Below, piece after piece: positions 1 to 9,867 of a stretch of 64,000 bases of DNA; position 1 is the first letter of the stretch; every line of letters begins with the position of its first letter. The stretch comes from Chelatococcus albus (GTDB lineage Bacteria; Pseudomonadota; Alphaproteobacteria; Rhizobiales; Beijerinckiaceae). The stretch is from positions 186,001-250,000 of the forward strand of contig NZ_JASJEV010000003.1 in NCBI RefSeq assembly GCF_030067675.1. The letters are read 5' to 3'. The position numbers were made by a program, and so were the translations under genes. Below the pieces are notes generated by a model, which had not been told where the DNA came from, did not search any database, and worked only from the letters and a program-made list of their open reading frames with translations.

Positions 1-209
1 CGACGGCTGAGAATCCCGGCCCCTCGCGCGGCCGAAGTCTGCTGGTGAGACCTCGCGCCTCTTAAGCGAAGGCCGGGCCGTTAATTCGCGATATGTGCGG
101 GCGCGACCGCGCGCGCTCCACGATCACAGGCTCGGTCATGCCGGTCTTCTAGCAGCCGAGCACGCGCGAATAAAGGCCGTCGGCGCCCGGCCCGCCGGCA
201 TCCCCCTCA

Positions 210-1454
210 TCAAACCTGCGCCGTCCCGGGCGCGGCGAGGCGGGTCTCCACATCCGCCTTCAGGCGTCGGGCTTCCGCGACCAGACCCTGGGCCATCTCG
301 TCGATCTCGCGCGTCGCCCCGCCCACCTGCAGCGCCGTGCGATCGACGGCGCTGATCGACTGGTCGAGATGGCTGGCCGAGGAAGCGGCTGCCTCGATGG
401 AGCGGGCGATCTCGCGCGTCGCGTTGCTCTGCTGGTCGACGGCCTCGGCGATGGTCATCGTCATGCGATCGATGGATTCGATCGTGCCCGTGATCGCGCC
501 GATCGCCGTGACCGCCCGTGCGGCGGCCTCCTGCATCGCGGCGATCTGGGTGCGGATGTCCTCGGTGGCGCGGGCCGTCTGGTTGGCGAGCGCCTTCACC
601 TCCTGCGCCACGACGGCGAAGCCGCGGCCGGCCTCCCCGGCGCGCGCCGCCTCGATGGTGGCGTTGAGGGCGAGCAGGTTCGTCTGTTCCGCGATCGCCG
701 TGATGAGCGTGACCACCTCGCCGATCTTGGCGCTCGACCGGTCGAGCGCATCGACGAGGGCGCTCGTCTCCTCGACCTCCTTCACGGCCCGCGCCGCGAT
801 CCCCGACCCTTGCGTGAGCTGTCGGCCGATCTCGGCGATCGAACTCGTCAGCTCGACAGCGGCGGCCGCTGCTGTCTGGACGCCGTCGGTGGACTGGGAG
901 GCGGCCCGGATGGCGGCGCGCATCTCGTCCGCGACGGTGGTGCAGGTGTCATTCATGGACCGCGCGCGGCCGGCGAGCTTGCGCAGGCTCTCTTCGAGCC
1001 GCATCACCGAGGCGGCGACGAGTTGCCGCAGATCCTCGTTGACACGCCCGTGCCTCGCCGCCTTCTCGCCGAGGTCCCGGCGAAGGTTCTCGCTCTCGAC
1101 CTGGCGCTGGCGGCCTGCCACGAGCTCCTGGCGGATCGCGTCCAGCGCGACCACCGCCGCAATCCCGTCGGAGCCGGCCCCGAGGCTCGGTACGGGCGCG
1201 GCGAATTCACCCCGGGCGAGGCGCACCAGTTCCTCGATAAGCAGCGCCCGCTTCTGGGCCTCCGACAGGACGAAAGCGGCAGCAAGGGCCGCGACCGCCC
1301 CCGCCACTGGCAGGGCAGTGAGGTAAGCCGGCAATCGAAGCGCCTGAGCGAGCATTGGCGCAGCAACGAGGGCCGCGGTGGCGAGCGCGAACAGCCCTCC
1401 AATGGCCGCGATGCTGCGCACCAGCGAGGCGGGAAACGAACGGATCAGGGACAT
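210..1454 (-). CDS. Methyl-accepting chemotaxis protein lacking a periplasmic sensor domain
   Basis: This is a chemoreceptor-type signalling protein of 414 residues. Two hydrophobic segments (about residues 12-35 and 43-62) sit almost back to back, so there is no periplasmic ligand-binding domain; no HAMP or PAS domain is evident. The rest is the methyl-accepting coiled coil, with the conserved hairpin tip [20 protein letters not shown] and the following [15 protein letters not shown]. Such receptors couple to CheA/CheW and probably sense an internal or membrane state (inference). The ATG at 1454 is preferred over a TTG 15 bases upstream. It is a single gene on the minus strand; the ligand is unknown. 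Confidence 0.92.
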   Translation of the reverse strand: MSLIRSFPASLVRSIAAIGGLFALATAALVAAPMLAQALRLPAYLTALPVAGAVAALAAAFVLSEAQKRALLIEELVRLARGEFAAPVPSLGAGSDGIAAVVALDAIRQELVAGRQRQVESENLRRDLGEKAARHGRVNEDLRQLVAASVMRLEESLRKLAGRARSMNDTCTTVADEMRAAIRAASQSTDGVQTAAAAAVELTSSIAEIGRQLTQGSGIAARAVKEVEETSALVDALDRSSAKIGEVVTLITAIAEQTNLLALNATIEAARAGEAGRGFAVVAQEVKALANQTARATEDIRTQIAAMQEAAARAVTAIGAITGTIESIDRMTMTIAEAVDQQSNATREIARSIEAAASSASHLDQSISAVDRTALQVGGATREIDEMAQGLVAEARRLKADVETRLAAPGTAQV

Positions 1455-1534
1455 CGGCAAAGTCGGCAATGGGGCAATCGGCCACCATCCTGCGGGTAAT
1501 CCGTTAAGGAAGGGTGGAGCCTGCCCGCCGCTCC

Positions 1535-2539
1535 TCAGCCGATGAACGAGCGAGGCTCGCGGCGCATCGCCGCATCGGCGAGCAGACGGCGCGCCGCCGC
1601 CGAATCGCGATCCATCTGCGCCACCAGCGCCTCCACGGAAGCGAAGCGCTCCTCCCCGCGGATCCAGCCGACGAACTCGACATCCACCGCTTGGCCGTAG
1701 AGGTCACCGACAAAGTCCAAGATATGCACTTCGAGGAGCGGTGCGCCGTTGTCGAAGGTCGGACGGCGGCCGAAACTCGCAACCGCGTCGTGCACGACGC
1801 CGGCCACCGCGATGCGCACGGCGTAGATGCCGTGGCGGAGTGTACAGTCGTCCGGCAGGCGCAGGTTCGCCGTCGGATAGCCGAGCGTACGCCCGCGCTT
1901 GTCGCCATGGCGCACATCCGCGCGTGCGAACCAGCGATAGCCGAGGAGATCGGCAGCAGCCGCGACGTCGCCCCGCTCCAGAGCGCGGCGCACCGCCGTG
2001 GAAGACACGGGCTCGTCGCCGTCGCCGACCGGCGCCACGACAGTCACGGGAATGCCGTGCTGCGCCGCCCGTTCCTTGAGGAAGGCCGGCGATCCCTCGC
2101 GCCCCTTGCCGAAATGAAAGTCGTGCCCGACGACAATGCCCGACACGTCGAGCCGGCGCACGAGCAGATCGTCGACGAAGGCCCCCGCGTCGGTCGCCGC
2201 GAGCGCCGCGTCGAAGTCGAGAACGATGAGGCCGGACAGGCCGAGGCGGGCGGCCACCGCCGCCTTCACCGGCAGTGGCGTCAGGCAGAAATGCGGCCTG
2301 TCGGGGCCGAAGAACCGGCGCGGGTGGGGCTCGAAGGTCAGGATGGCAGCGGGCCGTTCCCGGGATGCGGCGAGCGACCGCGTGGCGGCCACCACCGCTT
2401 GGTGGCCCCGATGCAGGCCATCGAAATTGCCGATCGCGACGACCGGCCGCGCTAGGGCGGCGGGCAATGTGCCGGCACCCCGCCAAAGGACGAAGGGCGT
2501 CGGTCGAATCGCGGGAGGAACCTGGTCGGCCATATGCAT
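1535..2539 (-). CDS. ribF: Bifunctional riboflavin kinase / FAD synthetase
   Basis: RibF phosphorylates riboflavin to FMN and adenylylates FMN to FAD in the cytoplasm. The 334-residue protein has the usual two-domain layout. The N-terminal FAD synthetase (nucleotidyltransferase fold) carries [10 protein letters not shown] at residues 37-46 and SSTAVRRAL near 179-187. The C-terminal riboflavin kinase domain starts near residue 205 and carries [12 protein letters not shown]. Length matches the family. An ATG two codons downstream (2533) is an equally good start. A repeat palindrome starts 15 bases upstream of the start codon, so the promoter must lie inside or beyond it. No FMN riboswitch is seen. 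Confidence 0.96.
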   Translation of the reverse strand: MHMADQVPPAIRPTPFVLWRGAGTLPAALARPVVAIGNFDGLHRGHQAVVAATRSLAASRERPAAILTFEPHPRRFFGPDRPHFCLTPLPVKAAVAARLGLSGLIVLDFDAALAATDAGAFVDDLLVRRLDVSGIVVGHDFHFGKGREGSPAFLKERAAQHGIPVTVVAPVGDGDEPVSSTAVRRALERGDVAAAADLLGYRWFARADVRHGDKRGRTLGYPTANLRLPDDCTLRHGIYAVRIAVAGVVHDAVASFGRRPTFDNGAPLLEVHILDFVGDLYGQAVDVEFVGWIRGEERFASVEALVAQMDRDSAAARRLLADAAMRREPRSFIG

Positions 2540-2553
2540 GCGGGATCACCGTC

Positions 2554-2667
2554 TAGAGCGGGACGGGGAAAAGTGGCAACCGGCTTCCCCTCCCATCCCG
2601 CTCTAACTTATTCGAATTGATCACGTTTATGATCCTGGATCGACACGACCCGAGATCATCGTGATCC
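2554..2667. repeat. Intergenic palindromic repeat element (TAGAGC type)
   Basis: Two abutting imperfect palindromes lie between ribF and the MaoC gene. The first (2554-2605) has inverted ends TAGAGCGGGA / TCCCGCTCTA. The second (2619-2666) is bounded by GATCACG / CGTGATC with nested GATC-containing arms. The layout resembles the short palindromic intergenic repeats common in Rhizobiales genomes (recollection, not searched). The element at 62151-62256 begins with the same TAGAGC motif. Confidence 0.6.
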
Positions 2668-2755
2668 GGCGGCGCGGACCCTGACAACAAGGCCGAGGCG
2701 GGGTCAAGCACGGATGTGAAGAAGCACCCCTGCCGCGCTGCCGGCCGAGGTCCCC

Positions 2756-3196
2756 TCAGCGCGGCCGGCGCGAGGGAACGGAGACCCAGGCCTCACCCTC
2801 GAGCACGGGACTTCCGTCCACGAGGCATTCGCAGAACAGGCGGACCCGCCGGCGGTTCTCGACGAGTTCCACCACCTCAACAGCGGCCGTGACGACGTCG
2901 CCGATCTTCACCGGCGCGAGGAACTGCAGCGTCTGTGACAGGTAGACGGCGCCGGGCCCCGGCAGGCGCGTGCCGAGCACCGCCGACACGAGGCTCGCGG
3001 TGAACATGCCGTGGGCAATGCGCTGGCCGAAGCGCGTCTGCGCGGCGTAGGCGTCGCTCAGGTGGATCGGATTGCGGTCACCGGTGACGTCCGCAAAGCT
3101 CGTGACATCCGCCGCCATCACGGTCCGCATCAGGGATTCGCGCATGCCGAGCGCAAGATCCTCGAAATAGTATGTGCGCAGCATGGCGTCCCGCAT
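2756..3196 (-). CDS. MaoC-like (R)-hydratase family protein
   Basis: This is a hot-dog-fold MaoC-like dehydratase of 146 residues. The hydratase signature DVTGDRNPIHLSDAYA near residues 40-55 supplies the Asp/His catalytic pair seen in (R)-specific enoyl-CoA hydratases, followed by GQRIAHGMFTASLVS, also typical. Such enzymes hydrate trans-2-enoyl-CoA esters in fatty acid or polyhydroxyalkanoate metabolism, but the substrate cannot be read from the sequence. The ATG at 3196 is chosen because upstream in-frame sequence to 3250 does not match the family N-terminus. It stands alone, divergent from the cheY-like gene. Confidence 0.88.
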   Translation of the reverse strand: MRDAMLRTYYFEDLALGMRESLMRTVMAADVTSFADVTGDRNPIHLSDAYAAQTRFGQRIAHGMFTASLVSAVLGTRLPGPGAVYLSQTLQFLAPVKIGDVVTAAVEVVELVENRRRVRLFCECLVDGSPVLEGEAWVSVPSRRPR

Positions 3197-3483
3197 TGCG
3201 ACCGTTCCCCGCCCCGCGGCGCTCCGAACGATGCCACTTCGTTGTTGCATTGCAACAATCTAAGCCTGCACGCCGCCGTTGGACCATGCGACTTTCGGTC
3301 AGACAGGCTGCTGCTTTCGCCGTAGACCGCCAGTTCCCCCCGGGGTTTCGCCACCCCCGTTAACCGCTTCGCAACGCGCTCGCCCTAGTGTCGACACGAC
3401 ACGGGAGCCGCCGACGCAACCTTCCTCGCGCCCTCCCGCGAGACCGCTTGCCTGCGTCTCGAGGTGATCACCGGAGCCTGACC

Positions 3484-3867
3484 ATGGCCGTTGACCTGTC
3501 GATGCCCATCCTCGTCGTGGACGACTACCAGACGATGGTGCGCATCATTCGCAACCTCCTGAAGCAGATCGGCTTCGAGGACGTGGACGAGGCGTCGGAC
3601 GGGACGACCGCTTTGGCCAAGATGCGCGAAAGGCGGTATGCGCTCGTGATTTCCGACTGGAACATGGAGCCGATGACGGGCTACGAGCTCCTCCAGCAGG
3701 TGCGTGCCGACGCGACGCTGAATCACACGCCCTTCATCATGGTGACGGCCGAGTCGAAGACCGAGAATGTCGTCGCTGCCAAGAAGGCGGGCGTCAACAA
3801 CTACATCGTCAAGCCGTTCAACGCGCAGACCCTCAAGGCCAAGATCGAGCAGGTCTGCGGCGCCTGA
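3484..3867 (+). CDS. CheY-like single-domain response regulator
   Basis: This 127-residue protein is a lone receiver domain. The acidic pair is Asp13-Asp14, the phospho-acceptor is Asp58 (VISDWNMEPMTG), and the switch residues Thr88 and Lys110 (IVKPF) are present, so it should be phosphorylated and act as a diffusible output such as a flagellar motor ligand. A Shine-Dalgarno-like GGAG lies before the ATG at 3484; the upstream extension to 3388 lacks family similarity. It is not next to other che genes here, though a chemoreceptor lies 2 kb away and a CheZ-like phosphatase at 26.8 kb. The sequence is close to the classical chemotaxis CheY of alphaproteobacteria. Confidence 0.93.
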   Translation: MAVDLSMPILVVDDYQTMVRIIRNLLKQIGFEDVDEASDGTTALAKMRERRYALVISDWNMEPMTGYELLQQVRADATLNHTPFIMVTAESKTENVVAAKKAGVNNYIVKPFNAQTLKAKIEQVCGA

Positions 3868-3924
3868 CGGACGCGCCAGGGGTCATCGCGCCTTCTCCAG
3901 CGTGCCTCGCAGGGCCGCGTCATC

Positions 3925-4803
3925 TCACCATACCAGACTGTCGATCACCGCGGCGGGTCGGGGCGTCTGCGTGCCGAGCCAGGCGGCGAGCACGTCGCGG
4001 GCGATGTTCCCGTCGCTCCCCGAGAACTCGGCCGCGTGAATACCGCGAGCGACGAGCAGTGCCGGAAGTCCCATCACGGCAGCCCCCGCCACATCGGTGC
4101 GGATGGCATCGCCGATGCACAGGATGCGGCCGTGGTCGACCGGCGCCCCGCGAATCTCGGCCGCTCGCCGCAGCGCCGCCTCGTAGATCGGGCGATGCGG
4201 CTTGCCGGCATAGCTCACGCGCCCGCCCATCGCCTCGTAGAGCTCGGCCAGCGCACCGGCGCAATAGACGAGCTTGCTGCCGCGCTCGACAACCAGGTCT
4301 GGGTTGGCGCAGATCATCGGCAGATCGTGCGCGAGCATCACGGCGAGCGTCTCGCGGTAGTCCTCCGGCGTCTCGGTGTCGTCGTCGAGGAGGCCGGTGC
4401 AGACGACATAGGTCGCGACATCCGGCGCGACGAGCGGTGCATCGAGGCCGGTGAAGATGGGCAGATCGCGTGGCGGACCGAGGTGATGCACGGGCTTGCC
4501 GGCACGCGCGGCAACCTCGGTGCGCGTCACGTCGCCCGAAGTGACGACGGCGTCGTAGGCGCTGCGCGGCACCCCGAGCCTGTCGAGCATGTCGATGACC
4601 TCGCCGTTCGGACGCGGCGCGTTCGACACGAGCAGCGTCGTGCCGCCCCTCTGCCGGAAGCGGGACAGCGCCTCGCCTGCCTCCGGAAAGGCACGCGTGC
4701 CGTCGTGCAGCACACCCCACACATCGCAGAGCAGGAGATCATGTTCGCCCGCCATCGCGGACAGGCCCGCGATGGCGGGAACGGGGGCCGGCTGGCCGGT
4801 CAT
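3925..4803 (-). CDS. HAD superfamily (class IIA) hydrolase, TIGR01459-like
   Basis: This is a 292-residue haloacid dehalogenase-type phosphatase. The nucleophile motif is DVWGVLHDG (Asp27), motif II is VSNAPRP, and the C-terminal motif ILCIGDAIRTDVAGA supplies the Mg2+ ligands. The order and length match the class IIA sugar-phosphatase-like branch (NagD/TIGR01459 relatives); the physiological substrate is unknown. The ATG at 4803 begins just before the domain; the extra 25 codons up to 4878 are arginine-rich and look untranslated. It converges with the cheY-like gene and is followed upstream by the EAL gene. Confidence 0.88.
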   Translation of the reverse strand: MTGQPAPVPAIAGLSAMAGEHDLLLCDVWGVLHDGTRAFPEAGEALSRFRQRGGTTLLVSNAPRPNGEVIDMLDRLGVPRSAYDAVVTSGDVTRTEVAARAGKPVHHLGPPRDLPIFTGLDAPLVAPDVATYVVCTGLLDDDTETPEDYRETLAVMLAHDLPMICANPDLVVERGSKLVYCAGALAELYEAMGGRVSYAGKPHRPIYEAALRRAAEIRGAPVDHGRILCIGDAIRTDVAGAAVMGLPALLVARGIHAAEFSGSDGNIARDVLAAWLGTQTPRPAAVIDSLVW

Positions 4804-4882
4804 GTGGTCACCGAAATGGGTCGTGAGAGCGCTGCGAGGCGCGCTACCGGCGCGCCCGCGCCCTGTCAAGCACTCCACCGTG

Positions 4883-6412
4883 TCACGCGCTCGCCCGACG
4901 CAGGAAGGCGCGGAAAGGCTTCCGCTCGGTCGCCTCGGCCTGCGCCGCCGGAATGATGACGGGAGGGGTCTCCACGGGGACGGACGGCACCGCGAGGCGC
5001 GCGGGCCTGGGCGCGGGCTCCCTCGCCGGAGGCGCCGCCGGGCGCCCGGCCCGCGGGCCGCCGAACACCTCCGCGCGCACCGGACGCGGCGGCGCGAAGA
5101 GGAAGCCCTGGGCCAGCGGCACGTTCAGGTCGAGGAGATCGACGACCGCTGCCTCGGTCTCCACCTGTTCGACGATCAGCGCGATGCCGGCGCGCCCGAG
5201 CATCGCCGCAAGGTCGGCCGGATCGATCGCGGCACCGTTCGCCGCACCGGAGAGCATCATGGCCGCCGGCACCTTGACGAACCGCACGCCCCGTTCCGCC
5301 AGATCGAGCGGATCGAGGCGCAGGTCGGTCACGTGGTCCATGGCGAAGCGCACCCCGCAAGCGGCAAGCTCCGCCAGCGCGCCGGCCCGCTCCGCATCGA
5401 GATGCCGCAGGGTGCGCTGCGGCAACTCGAAGACGAGACGACCTGCCGTGTCGGCATTGGCGGACACGATGCGCACGATCGACCGCAGGAAACCCGTCTC
5501 GGCGATCGCCGCCGGCGACAGATTGCAGGACACGAGCGCTTCAGCGCCGCGCCCGGCGAGGTGGCGCGCCACCTTCACCGCGCGCGTGACGACGTTCTGA
5601 TCAAGCTGCGCGACGAGCCCGCGGCGCTCGGCCACGGGGAGGAACTCGGCGGGGACGAGCACCTCGCCCTCATCGCACTGCAGGCGGCTCAACGCCTCGT
5701 AGAGCCTGATCTTGCGCTGCGGCAGCGTGACGACGGGCTGCAGATGCAGCTCCACCCGGTCCTCGGCCAGCGCGCGGGCGATCGCCTCGACGCGCGCCCC
5801 GTCGCCGCCGGGCGATTTCTCGCGCCGCACCCCGAGCAGGGCTTCGCGACGGCGCGCCGGCGCGCCGGCAGGATCCCCCCCCGCCGTCCGAACGGTGCGC
5901 GCATCACCCCCTTCAGGAGCGGCCAGCGCCGGGTGGGCGCCCGGCCCGGCGAGAGCCGACTGGGCACCGGGAGCATTGAGCTGCCGGTCGTGAGCCGCCA
6001 CAGTCTCGGCCACATCCTTCATGAGGCCGCCGAGAAGCCCGATCTCGGCCGTCAGCTCGGCGAGCGTCGCGCGCACCGCGCGATCCGCTTGCACATCGAC
6101 GTGGGCGACACGCCCTTCCAGAGCGAGGAGTCGCGCTGTGATACCCTGCAACGCCGCCACAGCATCGCCTGTCGTCCGGCGCGATCGACGGGCCGTCGCG
6201 ACGGCACCGACGCTCGCCCCCACGCCGGCGAGCCCTGCGAGGAAGGCCGGAAGCGCGAGATCGACGCCTCCGCCCCGAGCCACCAAGCCGATGCCGGCAG
6301 CCCCTGCCAGCGCTGTCCCGGTGAGAATTGCCAAAGTCTTTCCGCGTCGCCAATGCGGCGCCATGTTCAGCCCAAGCCCCATCATCGACCGCACTCGCCC
6401 CAGCGGCCTCAT
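4883..6412 (-). CDS. EAL-domain protein with degenerate active site, membrane-anchored
   Basis: This protein of about 509 residues has two hydrophobic N-terminal segments, a predicted coiled coil, a proline/alanine-rich linker and a C-terminal EAL domain. EAL domains normally hydrolyse cyclic di-GMP. The EAL triplet (YEALSRL), NLSPAA, VEQVET and QGFLF are present. However, the DDFG motif reads MDHV, the metal-binding KxD reads VKVP, and the E-x-x-E after beta-3 reads ELPQ. These losses suggest a c-di-GMP sensor or inert scaffold rather than an active phosphodiesterase (inference). The start is uncertain: a GTG at 6463 and ATGs at 6412 and 6364 are in frame. Confidence 0.85.
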   Translation of the reverse strand: MRPLGRVRSMMGLGLNMAPHWRRGKTLAILTGTALAGAAGIGLVARGGGVDLALPAFLAGLAGVGASVGAVATARRSRRTTGDAVAALQGITARLLALEGRVAHVDVQADRAVRATLAELTAEIGLLGGLMKDVAETVAAHDRQLNAPGAQSALAGPGAHPALAAPEGGDARTVRTAGGDPAGAPARRREALLGVRREKSPGGDGARVEAIARALAEDRVELHLQPVVTLPQRKIRLYEALSRLQCDEGEVLVPAEFLPVAERRGLVAQLDQNVVTRAVKVARHLAGRGAEALVSCNLSPAAIAETGFLRSIVRIVSANADTAGRLVFELPQRTLRHLDAERAGALAELAACGVRFAMDHVTDLRLDPLDLAERGVRFVKVPAAMMLSGAANGAAIDPADLAAMLGRAGIALIVEQVETEAAVVDLLDLNVPLAQGFLFAPPRPVRAEVFGGPRAGRPAAPPAREPAPRPARLAVPSVPVETPPVIIPAAQAEATERKPFRAFLRRASA

Positions 6413-6566
6413 CAAATCACTACGAATCAGTGTGCCCAGCCCTGATTCGCATGTTCGATTCACGCCGTCTACCGAGGATTTGCGCGACGGAAGGCGCCTG
6501 TTCTGACATCGCGCGCGAAGATTACACGCAACACTTGTCGAAGCCTGCGCCGCTCGCGCAGAGCGT

Positions 6567-8345
6567 TCAGGGTCTCACGGCCGTCATGGCGTCGAGGCCA
6601 GCGCGCTTCAGATCGGACGCCAGCCGCTCGACGATCGGCGAGGCGAAAGCGCACCTTTCAAACAGGAGGCGCGGATTGCGGCCCATCTCGGGCACGAGGG
6701 TCAGCAGGCGCCGCAGGCTCCTGGCGGCTCGCTCGCCGTCCCCGTCGGCGTCCGCGGCGATGGCGCGCGCCACGAGGCCAAGAGGGTCGTCGTCTCCCAC
6801 GATGCGGCTGGAGGCGCTGCGCGCCTTGGCATCGTCTCCGGTCATGTGGGCGCCGAGGAAGATGAAGAAATCGAGCCACGGCGGATGGGCAGGGTTGCCG
6901 GCCCGGGCCTGCTCCAGCATCGGCAGCCCCTCCGCGTAGCGTGCAAATGCGATGTGGCGCGCGCCGAGGTCGGCCAGAATGTTGGTATCGTCGGGATTGC
7001 GCTCGAGAGCCTTGCGCCCGGCGGCGAAGGCCTCGGCATGCTCCCCGCGGATGAAGTGGACGTCGAGGAGCGCCTGATGTGCGCGCGCGCTTTCCGGCGC
7101 GATCTGCACCGCCTTCATCGCCGCCGCGAGAGCCCGGTCCAGCGTGGCCCCGGCCCGATGGTTGTAGCCGGAGCGGTACTCCTCGAGATAGGCGAAGGCG
7201 AGACTGGCCTGGGCCGAGGCAAAACCCGGTTGGGCGGCAACCACGGCCTCCAGGCAGTCACGCACCTCCGCGTGCCTCGCCTCGGTCGGCCCATGCCAGT
7301 AATCGAAGGCCATGCTGAGGCACCGCCATTCGGGCGGCGCGGCCGGCCGGTTTCGCAGATCGGCGAAGATCACCCCGTAGGGTTGCGCGATCGTGGCGGC
7401 GATGCTCCGCGCCAGCCACAGCTCAGCGTTGGTCGTTGCATTCTCGGGGCCGACGGGCTGGAAGTCGCGGGTCCAGACCACGGCACCCGAGGCCTCGTGG
7501 ATCAGGCGCGCCGAGACGGCCACGGTGTCGAGCAGATTGGCGAGGCGCAACACGAGGCGATATCGCTCGGCCGCCCGCGGCAGGCTGTCTGCGGCCCCCG
7601 GCGCCGCGGCGGATCGATCGAGGACCTGGACCTCGTCGAAACGCGCGATGGCATTCGCGACCCCGATCACCAGACTGTTGCCTGAGAACCAGGCTGGCAT
7701 CGCACCCTGGGTCTCGACCGGCTCCACGACGACGAGCGGCAGATAGGGCGCGAAGCGAGACTGCGCCTCCGGCCTCGCGACGGTCCGCTCGTGCAGTCCG
7801 TCTTCCCGGGATGGATAGCCCTGGCGCAGACCGAAGGTCGGCAGGAAGAGGGCCGCGATCAAGGCTGCCAGCGCCAAGGCCAGAGCCGCGGCAGCAAGGC
7901 CGCGGTGGTCGTCGAGCCAGGAAGCGGCGGCCGGCAAACCGTGGGCTTCATGCTCCTGCTCCTGGAGCGTTGGCGACGCTGCATTGTGCTGGAACTGCGG
8001 CACATAGCTCCCGCGCGGGATGTCGATGCGCACCGGATCCGCGCCGCCGGCATCCGTATAGTAGGTATCGAGCGCTCGCCGCAGTCGCATGGCCTCGACG
8101 CGCACGATGGGATCCGCCTGCGGATCGAAGCTGTCGTCCCGGCCGAGGGCTTCCGTCGCGATGGTATAGCCCTTGATCTCCTGCGCACGGCCTTCGAGCG
8201 TGCGCTCGACCACGAAGGTCAGGAAGGCGGAGAGCTGGGGCGCGCTGCGGAACGCATCGCTGGCAAGAACGCGCGCCAGCGCTTCCCGAATCTCCTCGCG
8301 CGGAACGGGTTCAGTCTCGATAACAGGGGTTGCGAGTTCGGCCAT
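6567..8345 (-). CDS. Membrane-anchored TPR protein with N-terminal winged-helix-like domain
   Basis: This 592-residue protein combines three parts. Residues of about 15-110 (LSAFLTFVVERTLEGRAQEIKGYTIA region) form the compact domain found at the N-terminus of many CadC- or adenylate-cyclase-like TPR proteins in rhizobia. One transmembrane helix follows (about residues 150-175, LAAAALALALAALIAALF). The remainder is alpha-helical with tetratricopeptide-like repeats such as AHQALLDVHFIRGEHAEAFA. It may bind DNA or a partner on the cytoplasmic side and sense a periplasmic signal (inference). The ATG at 8345 starts just before the domain. It is divergent from the transaminase gene; target unknown. 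Confidence 0.75.
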   Translation of the reverse strand: MAELATPVIETEPVPREEIREALARVLASDAFRSAPQLSAFLTFVVERTLEGRAQEIKGYTIATEALGRDDSFDPQADPIVRVEAMRLRRALDTYYTDAGGADPVRIDIPRGSYVPQFQHNAASPTLQEQEHEAHGLPAAASWLDDHRGLAAAALALALAALIAALFLPTFGLRQGYPSREDGLHERTVARPEAQSRFAPYLPLVVVEPVETQGAMPAWFSGNSLVIGVANAIARFDEVQVLDRSAAAPGAADSLPRAAERYRLVLRLANLLDTVAVSARLIHEASGAVVWTRDFQPVGPENATTNAELWLARSIAATIAQPYGVIFADLRNRPAAPPEWRCLSMAFDYWHGPTEARHAEVRDCLEAVVAAQPGFASAQASLAFAYLEEYRSGYNHRAGATLDRALAAAMKAVQIAPESARAHQALLDVHFIRGEHAEAFAAGRKALERNPDDTNILADLGARHIAFARYAEGLPMLEQARAGNPAHPPWLDFFIFLGAHMTGDDAKARSASSRIVGDDDPLGLVARAIAADADGDGERAARSLRRLLTLVPEMGRNPRLLFERCAFASPIVERLASDLKRAGLDAMTAVRP

Positions 8346-8514
8346 ACTCCTGCCGCATCGTAAACGCCCCCCTTGGCCGCACTCTATACGCCAGATTTCC
8401 GCACCGTCATCAACTCTGCGCAGCGGCGCGGGCCGGTCATGCGCCCGGCGCGAGTTTCGCATCCCCACGCGGCTTGTTAGGCTCGCCGGCAGAGGACGCG
8501 CAAGAGGAGAAGCC

Positions 8515-9867
8515 ATGTCGCTCGCCCACGATCAGCTCGCCGCCCACAAGGGCGCCGCTCCGAACGATCTGGAGGCATTCTGGTTGCCCTTCACGGCCAA
8601 CCGCGCCTTCAAGAAGAACCCGCGCATGATCACCGGCGCCAAGGACATGCACTATATCGCCGCCGACGGCCGCAAGGTGATGGACGGCGCCGCCGGCCTC
8701 TGGTGCTGCAATGCCGGCCACAACCGCGATCCGATCGTCGCCGCGATCAGGGCCCAGGCCGGTGAGCTCGACTATGCGCCCGCCTTCCAGTTCGGCCATC
8801 CCAAGGCCTTCGCGCTCGCCGCCCGCATCGCGGCCCTCGCCCCCGGCGACCTCGACCACGTCTTCTTTGCCAATTCCGGCTCAGAGGCTGTCGACACGGC
8901 GCTGAAGATCGCCCTCGCCTACTGGAACATCCAGGGCAAGGGCTCCAGGACGCGCCTCATCGGCCGCGAGCGCGGGTATCACGGGGTGGGCTTCGGGGGC
9001 ATCTCCGTCGGCGGCATCGTCAACAATCGCAAGTTCTTCGGCTCGCTCCTCGCCGGCGCCGACCACCTGCCGCACACCTATAGCCGTGAGCAGCAGGCCT
9101 TCAGCCGCGGCGAGCCCGAATGGGGCGCCCATCTCGCCGACGACCTCGAGCGCATCGTGGCGCTGCACGACGCCTCGACCATCGCCGCCGTCATCGTCGA
9201 GCCCATGGCCGGCTCGACCGGCGTGCTGGCGCCGCCCAAGGGCTACCTCAGGCGCCTGCGCGAGATCTGCGACAAGCACGGCATCCTTCTCGTCTTCGAC
9301 GAGGTGATCACCGGTTTCGGGCGCCTCGGCTTCGCCTTTGCGGCCGAGCGCTACGGCGTCGTGCCGGACATGATCACCTTCGCCAAGGGCGTGAACTCCG
9401 GCACCGTGCCCATGGGCGGTGTCGTGGTGCGCAAGGGCATCTACGAAGCCTTCATGAAGGGCCCGGAGCACGTCATCGAGCTCTTCCACGGTTACACCTA
9501 TTCCGCCCATCCGCTCGCCTGCGCGGCGGGCCTTGCGGCCCTCGACGTCTATCGCGACGAGGGCCTGTTCGAGCGCGCAAGGCAGCTCGAAGGCGCCTGG
9601 GCGGACGCAATCCACAGCCTCAAGGGCCTGCCCAACGTGCTCGACATCCGCACCATCGGCATCGTCGGCGCGGTGGACCTCGCCCCGAAGCCCGACGCCG
9701 TCGGCAAGCGTGCCTACGAGGCGATGGACGTCGCCTTCCGCGAGCACGACCTGATGATCCGCATCACGGGCGACACCATCGCCCTCTCCCCGCCCCTCAT
9801 CCTGCGCGAAGACGACATCGGCGAGATCGCCGACAAGCTCGCCAAGGTCATCAAGGCGGTGGCTTGA
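8515..9867 (+). CDS. Omega-amino acid (beta-alanine):pyruvate aminotransferase, class III
   Basis: This 450-residue PLP enzyme is a class III aminotransferase. It transfers an omega-amino group, such as that of beta-alanine, to pyruvate, giving a semialdehyde and alanine. Family marks are FANSGSEAVDTALKIALAYW, RERGYHGVGFGGISVGG, VFDEVITGFGRLG with the cofactor Asp, the lysine of TFAKGVNSG that binds PLP, and the C-terminal LMIRITGDTIALSPPLI. Length equals that of characterised beta-alanine:pyruvate transaminases. The start at 8515 has AGAGGAGA upstream. It is divergent from the TPR protein, which could conceivably be its regulator, but nothing proves that. Confidence 0.93.
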   Translation: MSLAHDQLAAHKGAAPNDLEAFWLPFTANRAFKKNPRMITGAKDMHYIAADGRKVMDGAAGLWCCNAGHNRDPIVAAIRAQAGELDYAPAFQFGHPKAFALAARIAALAPGDLDHVFFANSGSEAVDTALKIALAYWNIQGKGSRTRLIGRERGYHGVGFGGISVGGIVNNRKFFGSLLAGADHLPHTYSREQQAFSRGEPEWGAHLADDLERIVALHDASTIAAVIVEPMAGSTGVLAPPKGYLRRLREICDKHGILLVFDEVITGFGRLGFAFAAERYGVVPDMITFAKGVNSGTVPMGGVVVRKGIYEAFMKGPEHVIELFHGYTYSAHPLACAAGLAALDVYRDEGLFERARQLEGAWADAIHSLKGLPNVLDIRTIGIVGAVDLAPKPDAVGKRAYEAMDVAFREHDLMIRITGDTIALSPPLILREDDIGEIADKLAKVIKAVA

